Source of the DNA: Chitinophagaceae bacterium
GTDB taxonomy: Bacteria > Bacteroidota > Bacteroidia > Chitinophagales > Chitinophagaceae
Assembly (NCBI GenBank): GCA_016708765.1
Contig: JADJFD010000002.1
Span: 248,001-312,000 of the forward strand
DNA: 64,000 nucleotides
Direction: 5' to 3'
Positions 8,846 to 16,759 of this stretch are shown here, piece by piece. Each line of letters begins with the position of its first letter. Position 1 is the stretch's first letter. A model generated the notes under the pieces. The model did no database searches. It had not been told where the DNA came from and saw only the letters and a list, made by a program, of their open reading frames with translations. Position numbers and translations under genes: made by a program.

Positions 8846-9454
8846 CTACGCATCCTGCCCCATCCATAATGCACCACCAACTGTGTTGCGGGATGCTCCG
8901 GATTCAGCTGCAAAAACATTGTATTCTTCTCTCCACCTGAGCACACCCATAAATGCAAACAATACAGGCATTTTAATATCGTTTATTTCCGATTCAACTG
9001 AAAATTTTTCTTGCAATAGATTCATACTTCTTTCGGTACCACCTAAAGCCGCATCAATACTGTAAAAATTAGTTACTACAGGTAATCCCGTTAAAGCAGC
9101 AATAGCAGCTCCATCACCCAAATGAGCTGTTAACTTTTCATCAGGTAGATCAAATGTGGTATGACCTTGAGATGCAATTACGGCCACTTTATATTGAAGT
9201 TGATTTTCTTCAATAAATTTATTTACTTGTTGGCCTGTATAATGTCCGTATTCAATATGTAACAGCTGATAATCTTTTGCAGAAAGATTAGTTGCATTTT
9301 GCAACCTTGAAACCCATACATCAGAATAAGCAAAGCAATTTGTATTTAAAATCTCAAATGTCCATTTTCCGCCTATTTCTTGAAATTCTACAAATGCCAT
9401 ATTTAACCCATCCAACGAACTGCCACTCATTAATCCAATTGCCCGGTAAACCAT
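8846..9454 (-). pseudogene. anmK: anhydro-N-acetylmuramic acid kinase with a large internal deletion
   Basis: The 202-residue frame carries the N-terminus of AnmK (AIGLMSGSSLDG, ASQGHTTFDLP, AHLGDGAAIAALTGLPVV) fused directly to the family's extreme C-terminus (AFMGVLRWREEYNVFAAESGASRNTVGGALWMGQDA). Family members are about 350-390 residues, so about 150-170 residues are missing between SIDAALGG and the C-terminal helix. That part contains the catalytic Asp and much of the second ATPase lobe. AnmK recycles peptidoglycan by turning 1,6-anhydro-MurNAc into MurNAc-6-phosphate; this version should be inactive. The frame is intact, so a shortened protein may still be made. Read as an in-frame deletion remnant. 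Confidence 0.8.
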
Positions 9455-9573
9455 AGTATTATTTTTGATTGCAGATTTTAGAATTTAGATTTGCCAAAAT
9501 GTAGTCTTGCAAAGATTTTGAATGTTTCCCAATATTCAATCCTCGCCTGACATCAAAATTAAATATTTGTAAG

Positions 9574-10185
9574 ATGATAGTAAACCTAAGTGAGCAACAT
9601 TCTTTAATAAGTAATTGGGTAAGTGAATTACGGAATGTAGATATACAAAATGATCGGATGCGGTTTCGTCGTAATCTGGAACGTATTGGAGAAGTAGCTG
9701 CTTATGAAATCAGTAAGGTATTGCCTTATGAAGAAAAAGAAATTCAAACTCCGCTGGGAGTAGCCGTACACAAAATGCTTAAAGAACAGCCGGTGCTGGC
9801 TACTATTTTACGGGCAGGGTTGCCATTACATAACGGAATTTTAAATTATTTTGATCAGGCAGATAATGCGTTCATTTCTGCTTACCGAAAACATAATAAG
9901 GATGGTAGTTTTGAAATCAGTCTTGATTACGTTTCTTGTCCCGAATTAGAAAACAGGGTCATAATTATTTCTGACCCGATGCTTGCAACTGGCTCATCTC
10001 TCGTTAAAACAATTCACTATTTAAAAGAAGAAGGCCGCCCAAAGGAAATCCATATTGTGGTAGCCATTGCCTGTACTGTTGGCATTGAATATGTGCAACG
10101 GGAAGAACCTTCAGTAACTATCTGGTGCGGTGATATTGATGATGAATTAACAGCAAAAGGATATATCGTTCCGGGACTAGGGTGA
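9574..10185 (+). CDS. upp: uracil phosphoribosyltransferase with frameshifted C-terminus
   Basis: UPRT makes UMP from uracil and PRPP in pyrimidine salvage. The 203-residue frame has the family body, including TILRAGLPLHNGIL, the PRPP loop region SDPMLATGSS and AYRKHNKDGSFE. It ends ...YIVPGLG at a TGA (10183-10185). The +1 frame after the GGG at 10180-10182 continues GDAGDLAFGTKVQM to a TAA at 10223-10225, which is the conserved C-terminal uracil-binding segment of the family. One extra G therefore removes about 14 essential residues, unless it is a base-calling error. The gene is divergent from anmK and alone on the plus strand. Confidence 0.88.
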   Translation: MIVNLSEQHSLISNWVSELRNVDIQNDRMRFRRNLERIGEVAAYEISKVLPYEEKEIQTPLGVAVHKMLKEQPVLATILRAGLPLHNGILNYFDQADNAFISAYRKHNKDGSFEISLDYVSCPELENRVIIISDPMLATGSSLVKTIHYLKEEGRPKEIHIVVAIACTVGIEYVQREEPSVTIWCGDIDDELTAKGYIVPGLG

Positions 10186-10231
10186 TGCCGGAGACCTGGC
10201 TTTTGGCACAAAAGTGCAGATGTAAAGTGAG

Positions 10232-10316
10232 GTTACGAGTTGTTAGCTACGAGTTGCGAGTATAACCCTTACTAACTGAGATTCAGTCTCGTAGCTCGAA
10301 ACTCATAACTCATAAC
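10232..10316. repeat. inverted pair of heptanucleotide repeat arrays
   Basis: The left half is built of 7-base units GTTACGA, GTTGTTA, GCTACGA, GTTGCGA, GTATAAC. The right half has the opposite-strand form CTCGTAG, CTCGAAA, CTCATAA, CTCATAA. Together they make an imperfect palindrome of about 85 bp just after upp and before the PorP-type gene. It fills most of the 10226-10506 intergenic stretch; the rest contains no gene I can see. Confidence 0.7.
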
Positions 10317-10506
10317 TTTTTAAGAAGCAGCAATAATTCTACAAACGAGGTCTTAAAAAAGTTGTACTTTTCCAGTTCGTACCGGATATGAAGAGTAATC
10401 AAGACGACTATAAGGCAATTTCATTATTGACTATTTCGTTACAGTTCAACTTTGGACAGTTTGTTTATTTATCTTTCCGATCAGTGAAAAAATATTAAAT
10501 GTAGCG

Positions 10507-11532
10507 ATGAAAAAACTTTTTTCTACCCTTACGGTTTGTGTTGCAATGGTTAGTGTTACAAATGCACAGGATCCTAATTTCTCCCAATTTTTTGCTTCAC
10601 CACTAACATTAAATCCTGCAATGACAGGTTTGTTCGACGGTACATTCCGGGTGGCTGGCAATTATCGTAATCAATGGCCTACAATACCCACAGTTTATGA
10701 AACCAAAACTGCATCTATTGACTTTGGTATTCTGAAAAACAGATTGCCAGATATAGATCAAATGGGAGTTGGAATATTAGGATATACCGACCGGGCAGGT
10801 GATGGTGTGCTGGTTACAAACGGAGCAGGATTATCTCTAGCCTACCATAAAGGGCTCGACGAAAATGGCTACCACTCCATCAGTGCAGGTTTTCAGGGAG
10901 CTTATCTTAACAAGCGGCTTGATCTGCAAAAAGTTTATTTTGAAGATGAGTTAACTCCGCTGGGATTTGTGCCTGGTACAACTGGTGAAATATTTTTGAA
11001 TAACCAGATTAACGTAAGCTATGCTGATATAAATGCAGGGCTTTTATATTCAGGTACAACAAACGGCTATAATAATTTCTATATCGGTGCATCTATGTAC
11101 CATATTAACAGACCGAAAGAAAGTTTTCAAGGTGGAGAGTTTATATTATCACCAAGAACAACGTTGCAGGCAGGTGGTAGAATTCCCGTAGGCAGTTATA
11201 ATTCGTTACACTTTTCTGCTAATTATAGTACTCAGGCAAAAGCTAAAAATATTATGATTGGTGGTGCATTTGCTTATAATGTAAATAATAATGAAGATGA
11301 ACCCGTTAATGTTTACTTAGGAGTTTGGAATCGTTTTAGTGATTTAAATGATGCTATTATCCCTTATGTAGGACTTGAGTTCAAATCTTTACAATTAGGG
11401 TATACTTATGATATTAATATTAGCTCTTTAAATAAAGCCACCAATTCACAAGGAGGAAATGAAATATCTCTGATTTATATTAGAAAGCCTGTTGACAGGA
11501 GTTTAAGAAAATTAAACTGCCCTCGTTTCTAA
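10507..11532 (+). CDS. PorP/SprF family type IX secretion membrane protein
   Basis: This 341-residue protein starts with a signal peptide (MKKLFSTLTVCVAMVSVTNAQ) followed by DPNFSQFFASPLTLNPAMTGLFDG, the characteristic opening of the PorP/SprF family. These are outer-membrane beta-barrels that in type IX secretion and gliding systems help specific cargo adhesins reach the surface. The rest shows alternating strands ending in QGGNEISLIYIRKPV. No large T9SS-sorted adhesin is encoded next to it, although most SprF-like genes follow their cargo. It is followed by a bidirectional terminator (11556-11590). Cargo is unknown. Confidence 0.88.
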   Translation: MKKLFSTLTVCVAMVSVTNAQDPNFSQFFASPLTLNPAMTGLFDGTFRVAGNYRNQWPTIPTVYETKTASIDFGILKNRLPDIDQMGVGILGYTDRAGDGVLVTNGAGLSLAYHKGLDENGYHSISAGFQGAYLNKRLDLQKVYFEDELTPLGFVPGTTGEIFLNNQINVSYADINAGLLYSGTTNGYNNFYIGASMYHINRPKESFQGGEFILSPRTTLQAGGRIPVGSYNSLHFSANYSTQAKAKNIMIGGAFAYNVNNNEDEPVNVYLGVWNRFSDLNDAIIPYVGLEFKSLQLGYTYDINISSLNKATNSQGGNEISLIYIRKPVDRSLRKLNCPRF

Positions 11533-11555
11533 TTTCTTTCTTTTCTAAATAATTA

Positions 11556-11590
11556 AAAAAGCAACATCTTAAGAAATGTTGCTTTTGCTT
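11556..11590. terminator. bidirectional hairpin terminator
   Basis: The hairpin GCAACAT (11561-11567) / ATGTTGC (11576-11582) is flanked by an A run on the left and TTTTGCTTTT on the right. It lies between the convergent PorP-type and DASS transporter genes and can serve both. Confidence 0.75.
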
Positions 11591-11609
11591 TTACAAAACT
11601 ATTTATCGG

Positions 11610-13070
11610 CTATACCTTCATCAACAATGGAATAAAAAACCAGCATAAGGTTGTAATTAAAACTACAGCAATAAGATTCATAACAAATCCGGCTTTTGCC
11701 ATTTGCCTGAACTTAATATGCCCACTTGCAAATACAATTGCGTTTGGCGGTGTTCCCATAGGCATCATTCCTGCAACACTTGCTGCCAAAGCCATTGGTA
11801 TTCCCAGCATCAGCGGATTAATGCCGATAGCATCTGCCAGCGAAGAAACCACTGGTGCAAAAACAATTACCTGTGCAATATTGCTCATTACTTCACTGAT
11901 AAACATAGATACAATAGTAATAACAAGCACTAATACAAATGCATTAGCTGAGAATTGCGCCAACCATCCACCCAACTGTTCCATCAATCCGGCATTTTCC
12001 ATGGCATTGGCAAGGCTTATTCCTCCTCCAAAAAGTAATAAGATTCCCCATGCAAGTTTACTCGTATCGCCCCACTCTAATAATGATTCATTGTTCTCCA
12101 CTTTATTTTTTGATTCGGCAGAACCTGATGGACAGATAAATAATGTGATTCCACAAATGAGGGCAATGATTGTATCATCCAACTTAACTGTACTCTGTAA
12201 ATCATTTATTATACTTCGGAAAATCCAAAGAAATGCAGTTGTAATAAAAATCACCAATACTCTTTTTTCAGGAACTGATAATGGCCCCAACTGCCGAATT
12301 TCGCTTCTGATCAATTCTCTTGTTCCTTCATCCGATTTTATTCTGTTTGGAAAAAGCCATTTTACCATCACAAAATACATAGCACCCAATAATAAAAGGG
12401 CTATAGGCAAACAAAGCAGCATCCAGTCTAAGAAGGAAATATCGAAGCCATATTTTTTATTGATATAACCAACATAAGCCACATTGGGTGGTGTGCCTAC
12501 AATTGTTGCTATACCCCCAATATTAGACGCATAAGCAATCGCCAACATAAGTGTTAAAGAAAAATTGGCAATATTTCCGCCCCCTTTGTTGTTCTCCTTC
12601 ATTACATGAATAACCGATAATGCAATCGGCAACATCATAACAGTTGTTGCAGTGTTACTCAACCACATACTCAATAATCCTGTTGCCAGAATAAATCCAA
12701 GAATAATCCTATTACCGCTTGTTCCTGTCAACTGCACAATATTCAAAGCAATTCTCCGGTGTAGATTCCATTTTTCAATAGCAAGACCAAGCATCAAACC
12801 ACCCATAAATAAAAAGATAACTGGGTTGGCATAAGGGGCAGCTGTAGTCTCTAATTTGGCGATATTCAGCAATGGAATTAGTACCAGCGGTATCAAAGCC
12901 ACTACAGGCATTGGTATCGCATCGGTAACCCACCATGTAATCATTAATCCAGCAATGGCAAGTACTTTAGCAGCCGTATCATCAACATTAAAAGGATTGA
13001 TAAAATAAAGCAATAGCGAAATGACTATACCTGCAAAAAGAGAAATGAATTTGATCTGTAGTTTTGACAA
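11610..13070 (-). CDS. DASS (SLC13-type) sodium/dicarboxylate or anion symporter
   Basis: This 486-residue polytopic inner-membrane protein has around twelve hydrophobic segments and the two pseudo-symmetric family motifs: SNTATTVMM with GTPPNVAY in the first half, and SNIAQV with MGTPPNAIVF in the second. These SNT/TP loops bind sodium and the substrate carboxylates. Family members import di- or tricarboxylates, or sulfate, with Na+; the exact substrate cannot be read from sequence. It ends before a bidirectional terminator and starts just downstream of the glycosylase gene (30 bp), possibly in the same transcript. Length is normal. Confidence 0.88.
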   Translation of the reverse strand: MSKLQIKFISLFAGIVISLLLYFINPFNVDDTAAKVLAIAGLMITWWVTDAIPMPVVALIPLVLIPLLNIAKLETTAAPYANPVIFLFMGGLMLGLAIEKWNLHRRIALNIVQLTGTSGNRIILGFILATGLLSMWLSNTATTVMMLPIALSVIHVMKENNKGGGNIANFSLTLMLAIAYASNIGGIATIVGTPPNVAYVGYINKKYGFDISFLDWMLLCLPIALLLLGAMYFVMVKWLFPNRIKSDEGTRELIRSEIRQLGPLSVPEKRVLVIFITTAFLWIFRSIINDLQSTVKLDDTIIALICGITLFICPSGSAESKNKVENNESLLEWGDTSKLAWGILLLFGGGISLANAMENAGLMEQLGGWLAQFSANAFVLVLVITIVSMFISEVMSNIAQVIVFAPVVSSLADAIGINPLMLGIPMALAASVAGMMPMGTPPNAIVFASGHIKFRQMAKAGFVMNLIAVVLITTLCWFFIPLLMKV

Positions 13071-13100
13071 GAAGTTTATTTTAAGTAGGTAAAATACAAC

Positions 13101-13706
13101 CTATTTTGGTTTGCCACTCACATATGGATTCGCTTTTTTATAAAATCTGTACGGCAACTGTGCATCTTCACCAGCATAATCAACGCCAATTCTTGGTGAA
13201 GAAGCTATTTCCCGGTTGGTAAACTTTGTTCCATCGTCAGCAATATAAATCGTATTCTCAATCAGTTTGAACCCATTTTGTAAAGTTGAAATTCCTAATG
13301 CTTTTGACAAATTACCGGGGCCTCTGGTTAATGAAAAATCAAGTTTCTTTTTCTTTGTTCTACATAGCATTGTTTCAATACCTGTGACGGGCTCCAAAGC
13401 TCTGATAAGAATGGCATGAGGGATATCTTTCTTACTCGTTACTACATTAAACAAATGATGAATGCCGTAGCATAAATAAACATATGCAACACCGCCTTCG
13501 GCATACATTGTTTCTGTCCGGTTCGTTCGCCTGTTGCTAAATGCATGAGAAGCTTTGTCAACAATTCCATTATAAGCCTCCACTTCAATTATTCTTCCTG
13601 AAGTCTTTTTGCTATCTAGATTTGTCACCAATAATTTTCCCATTAATTCCCGGGCAATTTGCAACACATCGTTCCGGGTATAAAAATCCAGTGGTAATTG
13701 TTCCAT
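13101..13706 (-). CDS. 3-methyladenine DNA glycosylase (AAG/MPG family)
   Basis: This 201-residue enzyme matches the alkyladenine glycosylase family. It has the start ARELMGKLLVT, the catalytic Glu in RIIEVEAYNG, the ASHAFSNRRTNRTETMYAEGG region and YVYLCYGIHHLFNVV. It removes alkylated purines (such as 3-methyladenine) in base excision repair. Late segments such as SLTRGPGNLSKALGI and SPRIGVDYAGEDAQLPYRFY also match. The full length of the family is present. It is the upstream neighbour of the DASS transporter on the minus strand, with a heptad-repeat tract (13716-13750) just before its start. Confidence 0.93.
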   Translation of the reverse strand: MEQLPLDFYTRNDVLQIARELMGKLLVTNLDSKKTSGRIIEVEAYNGIVDKASHAFSNRRTNRTETMYAEGGVAYVYLCYGIHHLFNVVTSKKDIPHAILIRALEPVTGIETMLCRTKKKKLDFSLTRGPGNLSKALGISTLQNGFKLIENTIYIADDGTKFTNREIASSPRIGVDYAGEDAQLPYRFYKKANPYVSGKPK

Positions 13707-13715
13707 TAGGCTTTT

Positions 13716-13750
13716 ATTCTTGTTACTTGAATCTTGTCTCTTGTCCCTTA
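13716..13750. repeat. heptanucleotide CTTG repeat tract
   Basis: Five consecutive 7-base units, ATTCTTG, TTACTTG, AATCTTG, TCTCTTG, TCCCTTA, share the NNNCTTG pattern. They sit in the 74 bp between the divergent glycosylase and EI24 genes, where both promoters must lie. A different heptad array occurs at 10232-10316. Confidence 0.6.
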
Positions 13751-13780
13751 ATAACTATATTTACCACCCAAATTAAGGCA

Positions 13781-14527
13781 TTGCTGAAAGAAATCGTCAT
13801 AGCATTTCAATCATGGGAAGAGGCTCGTCGCTTTATCCACCAAAATAAATTGATCAAATGGATAATTGGTCCGGGTATCATTTATACGCTGCTCTTTATT
13901 GCAGGTATGTTTTTCTTTTGGCAATCGTCTGATTCAGTTGTCTCTTGGATTAGCAGTCAGTTAAGAATTGAAAGCTGGCTGCAACAAGAAAGAAATGAAT
14001 GGTTGAGTTTTTTATTTGTGATGACAAATATGATGTTGCGTTTGATTCTTGTTTTGTTTTACTTCTCCTTCTTTAAATATGTTATTCTCATCATTGGCTC
14101 ACCAGTATTTGCCTACCTAAGCGAAAAGACTGAAGCTATCATAGAAGGAAAGGAACATCGGTTTAATTGGAACGATATCCGTAAGGATTGTCTCAGAAAC
14201 ATCAAATTGGTTTTACGCAATTGCGGCTGGCAGTCCATCTATTTAATTTCATTGATCTTATTGTCACTGATCCCTGTTATTGGATGGATCACTCCAGTAA
14301 TAGCCCTCTTGATGGAATGCTATTATTTTGGATTTTCTATGCATGACTATGGCTTTGCCAGAGCAAATATGAGTCCTGCTCAAAGCATTGCTTTTACAAA
14401 CAGACACAAAGGTCTTTCTATTGGTAACGGACTTATATTTTATCTAATGCATTTATTAATAATACTTGCTCCTGCTTATGCCATTATTGCAGCAACACTT
14501 AGTGTACATAAAGTAAAATCTATATAA
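13781..14527 (+). CDS. EI24 domain membrane protein
   Basis: This protein of about 249 residues has four or more membrane helices (IIYTLLFIAGMFFFW, FVMTNMMLRLILVLFYFS, SIYLISLILLSLIPVIGWI, a C-terminal helix) and the EI24-type segments LIIGSPVFAYLSEKTE and MECYYFGFSMHDYGF. The E. coli relative CysZ carries sulfate, but most members are uncharacterised. The open frame extends upstream to 13541, which overlaps the glycosylase gene. I chose the TTG at 13781 (LLKEIVIAFQSWEEA), because the conserved sequence begins there; no nearby ATG exists. It is followed 5 bp later by the RsmI-like gene. Confidence 0.8.
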   Translation: MLKEIVIAFQSWEEARRFIHQNKLIKWIIGPGIIYTLLFIAGMFFFWQSSDSVVSWISSQLRIESWLQQERNEWLSFLFVMTNMMLRLILVLFYFSFFKYVILIIGSPVFAYLSEKTEAIIEGKEHRFNWNDIRKDCLRNIKLVLRNCGWQSIYLISLILLSLIPVIGWITPVIALLMECYYFGFSMHDYGFARANMSPAQSIAFTNRHKGLSIGNGLIFYLMHLLIILAPAYAIIAATLSVHKVKSI

Positions 14528-14532
14528 CTGTT

Positions 14533-15240
14533 TTGGCAAACGTTTACCTCATACCGACTGTTTTAGCTGAAGAAAGCTTTGATACAATTCCTGCGTATGT
14601 TACAAGTGCAATAAAAGATTGTCATGTTTTTTTTGTAGAAAATGAAAGAACGACAAGGAGGTATTTTAAACAGCTTTGGAAAAATTATGTACCCGATGAA
14701 GAAATAGTTATTGACGATTATGAATGGTATTTAATCACCAACGAAACCAAAGGAGCTTTTAAACGGTTGCTTAAGGAAGGAAAAAACATTGGTATTGTAA
14801 GCGAAGCAGGTTGCCCAGGTATTGCAGACCCGGGACAAGAATTGATTGCCATTGCCCAAGAAATGGGTGCTGAAATAAAACCACTGGTTGGACCTAACTC
14901 AATTCTGTTAGCACTCATGGCAAGCGGAATGAACGGTCAACAGTTTCAGTTTGTTGGGTACTTACCAATAGACAATCAAAAAAGAATAGCGGCAATAAAA
15001 GATCTGGAAGCAGAATCTGTCAGAAAAAAATGTACCCAGATTTTTATTGAAACTCCGTACCGGAATAACCAAATGATTGAGTCCTTGCAGAAAACCTGCA
15101 AGCCGTCAACTCAACTTTGTATTGCCGTTGATATTACCGGAAAAAACGAATGGATAAAAACAATGGCAGTTGCTGAGTGGCAGAAAAACAAAACGGATAT
15201 ACATAAACGACCAGCTATTTTTCTAATTTATGCTGGATAG
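14533..15240 (+). CDS. RsmI-type SAM-dependent methyltransferase
   Basis: This 235-residue protein of the tetrapyrrole methylase/RsmI superfamily shows the SAM-binding pieces VYLIPTVLAE, VSEAGCPGIADPG, PLVGPNSILLALMASG and FVGYLPI, and the late TPYRNNQM. RsmI methylates the 2'-hydroxyl of C1402 in 16S rRNA. Bacteroidota carry this shorter, diverged form in addition to, or in place of, canonical RsmI, so the rRNA target is an inference. Translation starts at TTG (14533), as no ATG fits. It lies 5 bp after the EI24 gene, probably in one operon. Confidence 0.82.
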   Translation: MANVYLIPTVLAEESFDTIPAYVTSAIKDCHVFFVENERTTRRYFKQLWKNYVPDEEIVIDDYEWYLITNETKGAFKRLLKEGKNIGIVSEAGCPGIADPGQELIAIAQEMGAEIKPLVGPNSILLALMASGMNGQQFQFVGYLPIDNQKRIAAIKDLEAESVRKKCTQIFIETPYRNNQMIESLQKTCKPSTQLCIAVDITGKNEWIKTMAVAEWQKNKTDIHKRPAIFLIYAG

Positions 15241-15246
15241 AAATTA

Positions 15247-15693
15247 TTACTGACTATTATCCATCGAAATAATACTATCAACAATGTATTTTGTATTTCC
15301 TCGCCAAGGCAATGCTCCGTGATATTCTTTGTAATGAAGGTCAAACCGTTTACCACTGTTGGCAGAAAGAATATCGTAAATCCTTTTACTGTTAATCGAA
15401 AATTCAAACTCGTAAGATTGAATTGTTCCAGCAGTTTTACTTCTGTAACCTTCCTGAATAAGTTTACCCTCGTACGTTTTGAAAATGTTACCTTTCTTAA
15501 CTGCATAATTCAGGTGGCCACTTTTAACTCCATCCCCAAAAACAAAAAAGTATTTATAGTAAGCCGCTACAATCAATCCAAGAGCAATTACCACAAAAAA
15601 AGTTCTTTTGACTTGTCTGAATTTCGACTTCCTTTTAGCCTTAGGAGTTGCTTCTAACGATTGTTCGGTATTTGGTAAGTTTTCGGTATCCAT
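15247..15693 (-). CDS. single-pass membrane protein, unknown function
   Basis: This 148-residue protein has a basic cytoplasmic N-terminus (KAKRKSKFRQVKRT), one membrane helix (FFVVIALGLIVAAYYKYFF, about residues 32-50) and an extracytoplasmic domain with KKGNIFKTYEGKLIQEG and SINSKRIYDIL. I recall short conserved Bacteroidota proteins of this type with no known role, but I cannot name a family. It converges on the RsmI-like gene with a 6 bp gap and no visible terminator between them. Confidence 0.7.
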   Translation of the reverse strand: MDTENLPNTEQSLEATPKAKRKSKFRQVKRTFFVVIALGLIVAAYYKYFFVFGDGVKSGHLNYAVKKGNIFKTYEGKLIQEGYRSKTAGTIQSYEFEFSINSKRIYDILSANSGKRFDLHYKEYHGALPWRGNTKYIVDSIISMDNSQ

Positions 15694-15965
15694 AAAGATT
15701 ACTTTATAACAAAAATTTTACGAGAAAAATCAATTAATATTATACATTTGTTCTCAATTTACAACATGTTTTAATACATGACGAACATTTTGACACATAC
15801 GAAGCAAATGGCATTTCATGCACCCATTACAAGTGGTGTGTATGCTGTGGGTTATGATTTGTTCACTTTTTCCCGCCCCCGACGTAGTCCTGAATTCTGA
15901 CAGGACGAACCCCTCACCCTGGTCCCTGTCAGTGAAGCACTCTCCGAGAATAATTTTCTGGACTG
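15694..15965. other. leader region upstream of the arginine operon
   Basis: This 272 bp stretch precedes the first arginine gene. It has a plausible plus-strand -7 box TACATTTG (15743-15750). A perfect 6-bp stem GTCCTG/CAGGAC (15887-15892 / 15901-15906) follows. A short plus-strand frame starting MTNILTHTKQMAF is not recognisable as a gene, and the minus-strand frame at 15754-15990 has no family features. If 15743-15750 is the promoter, the leader is about 220 nt long and could be regulatory. Confidence 0.35.
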
Positions 15966-16706
15966 GTGAACCATTTTTTACAAATAACACTCAAATTGGA
16001 AAATAATAATATTGTTATAAGGGTAGCAACAGCTGCTGATAAAGTTTACGCCACCACCATTACAGATGAAATGGGTTCTTCTGCTGCAGCCAGAGGAACT
16101 GGTATTGCCAAAAGAACACCTGAATACATAGAACAAAAAATAGATGAAGGGAAAGCAGTAATTGCAATTACAGACCAAAATGAATGGGTTGGCTTTTGCT
16201 ATATAGAGACATGGAGCCATGGCGAATATGTTGCTAACAGCGGATTGATTGTTGCCCCAGCCTTCAGAAAAAGTGGAGTAGCAAAAGCAATTAAGAAAAG
16301 AATTTTTGATCTGTCAAAAAAATTATACCCTGAAGCTAAAATCTTTGGCCTCACAACCGGACTTGCAGTAATGAAAATTAATAGCGACTTGGGATATGAA
16401 CCTGTGACTTATTCTGAGTTGACTCAAGACGAAGCCTTCTGGGCTGGCTGCAAAAGTTGTGTGAATTACGAAATACTGATGAGTAAGGAAAGAAAGAATT
16501 GTATGTGTACGGCTATGCTGTACGATCCAAAAGATCATTACGAACCAGAAGAAACAAAACAATATTTCAAAGAAAATGTAAAAGGTTTTGAACGGTTACT
16601 TCGGTTTAAAAAATGGAAGTTACTTAGGCCTTTTCTAAAAAAGGATAAACCAGAAACTAATGGTGGCAAACCAAAATCATTTTTTCATCACTTATTTCAT
16701 CTTTAA
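15966..16706 (+). CDS. GNAT acyltransferase, first gene of the arginine operon
   Basis: This 246-residue GNAT protein leads the arg operon. It has the acetyl-CoA-binding core GLIVAPAFRKSGVAKAIKKRI, a preceding GFCYIETWSHGEYVANSG and a distinctive C-terminal region with CKSCVNYEILMSKERKNCMCTAML containing four cysteines. By position and conservation it should catalyse the first step, acylation of glutamate (or a related transfer), replacing classical ArgA; this role is inference. The ATG at 15966 is used here, but homology starts near residue 18 and a TTG at 15996 is a possible alternative start. argG follows after 53 bp. Confidence 0.82.
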   Translation: MNHFLQITLKLENNNIVIRVATAADKVYATTITDEMGSSAAARGTGIAKRTPEYIEQKIDEGKAVIAITDQNEWVGFCYIETWSHGEYVANSGLIVAPAFRKSGVAKAIKKRIFDLSKKLYPEAKIFGLTTGLAVMKINSDLGYEPVTYSELTQDEAFWAGCKSCVNYEILMSKERKNCMCTAMLYDPKDHYEPEETKQYFKENVKGFERLLRFKKWKLLRPFLKKDKPETNGGKPKSFFHHLFHL

Positions 16707-16759
16707 TAGAAAAATAATCCTTCCCTTCAGTCAGGATGACAAAAGAAAAAATAATTATA

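Noticed and set aside
10232..10316. CRISPR array
   Set aside because: The units are 7 bases, back to back, with no unique spacers and no cas genes anywhere in the window.
13541..13780. N-terminal extension of the EI24 gene
   Set aside because: It overlaps the glycosylase gene on the other strand and includes the CTTG repeat tract; conserved sequence starts at 13781.
15754..15990. 78-residue minus-strand frame upstream of the arginine operon
   Set aside because: No signal, no family pattern and no good start context. It overlaps the arg leader and the GNAT start.
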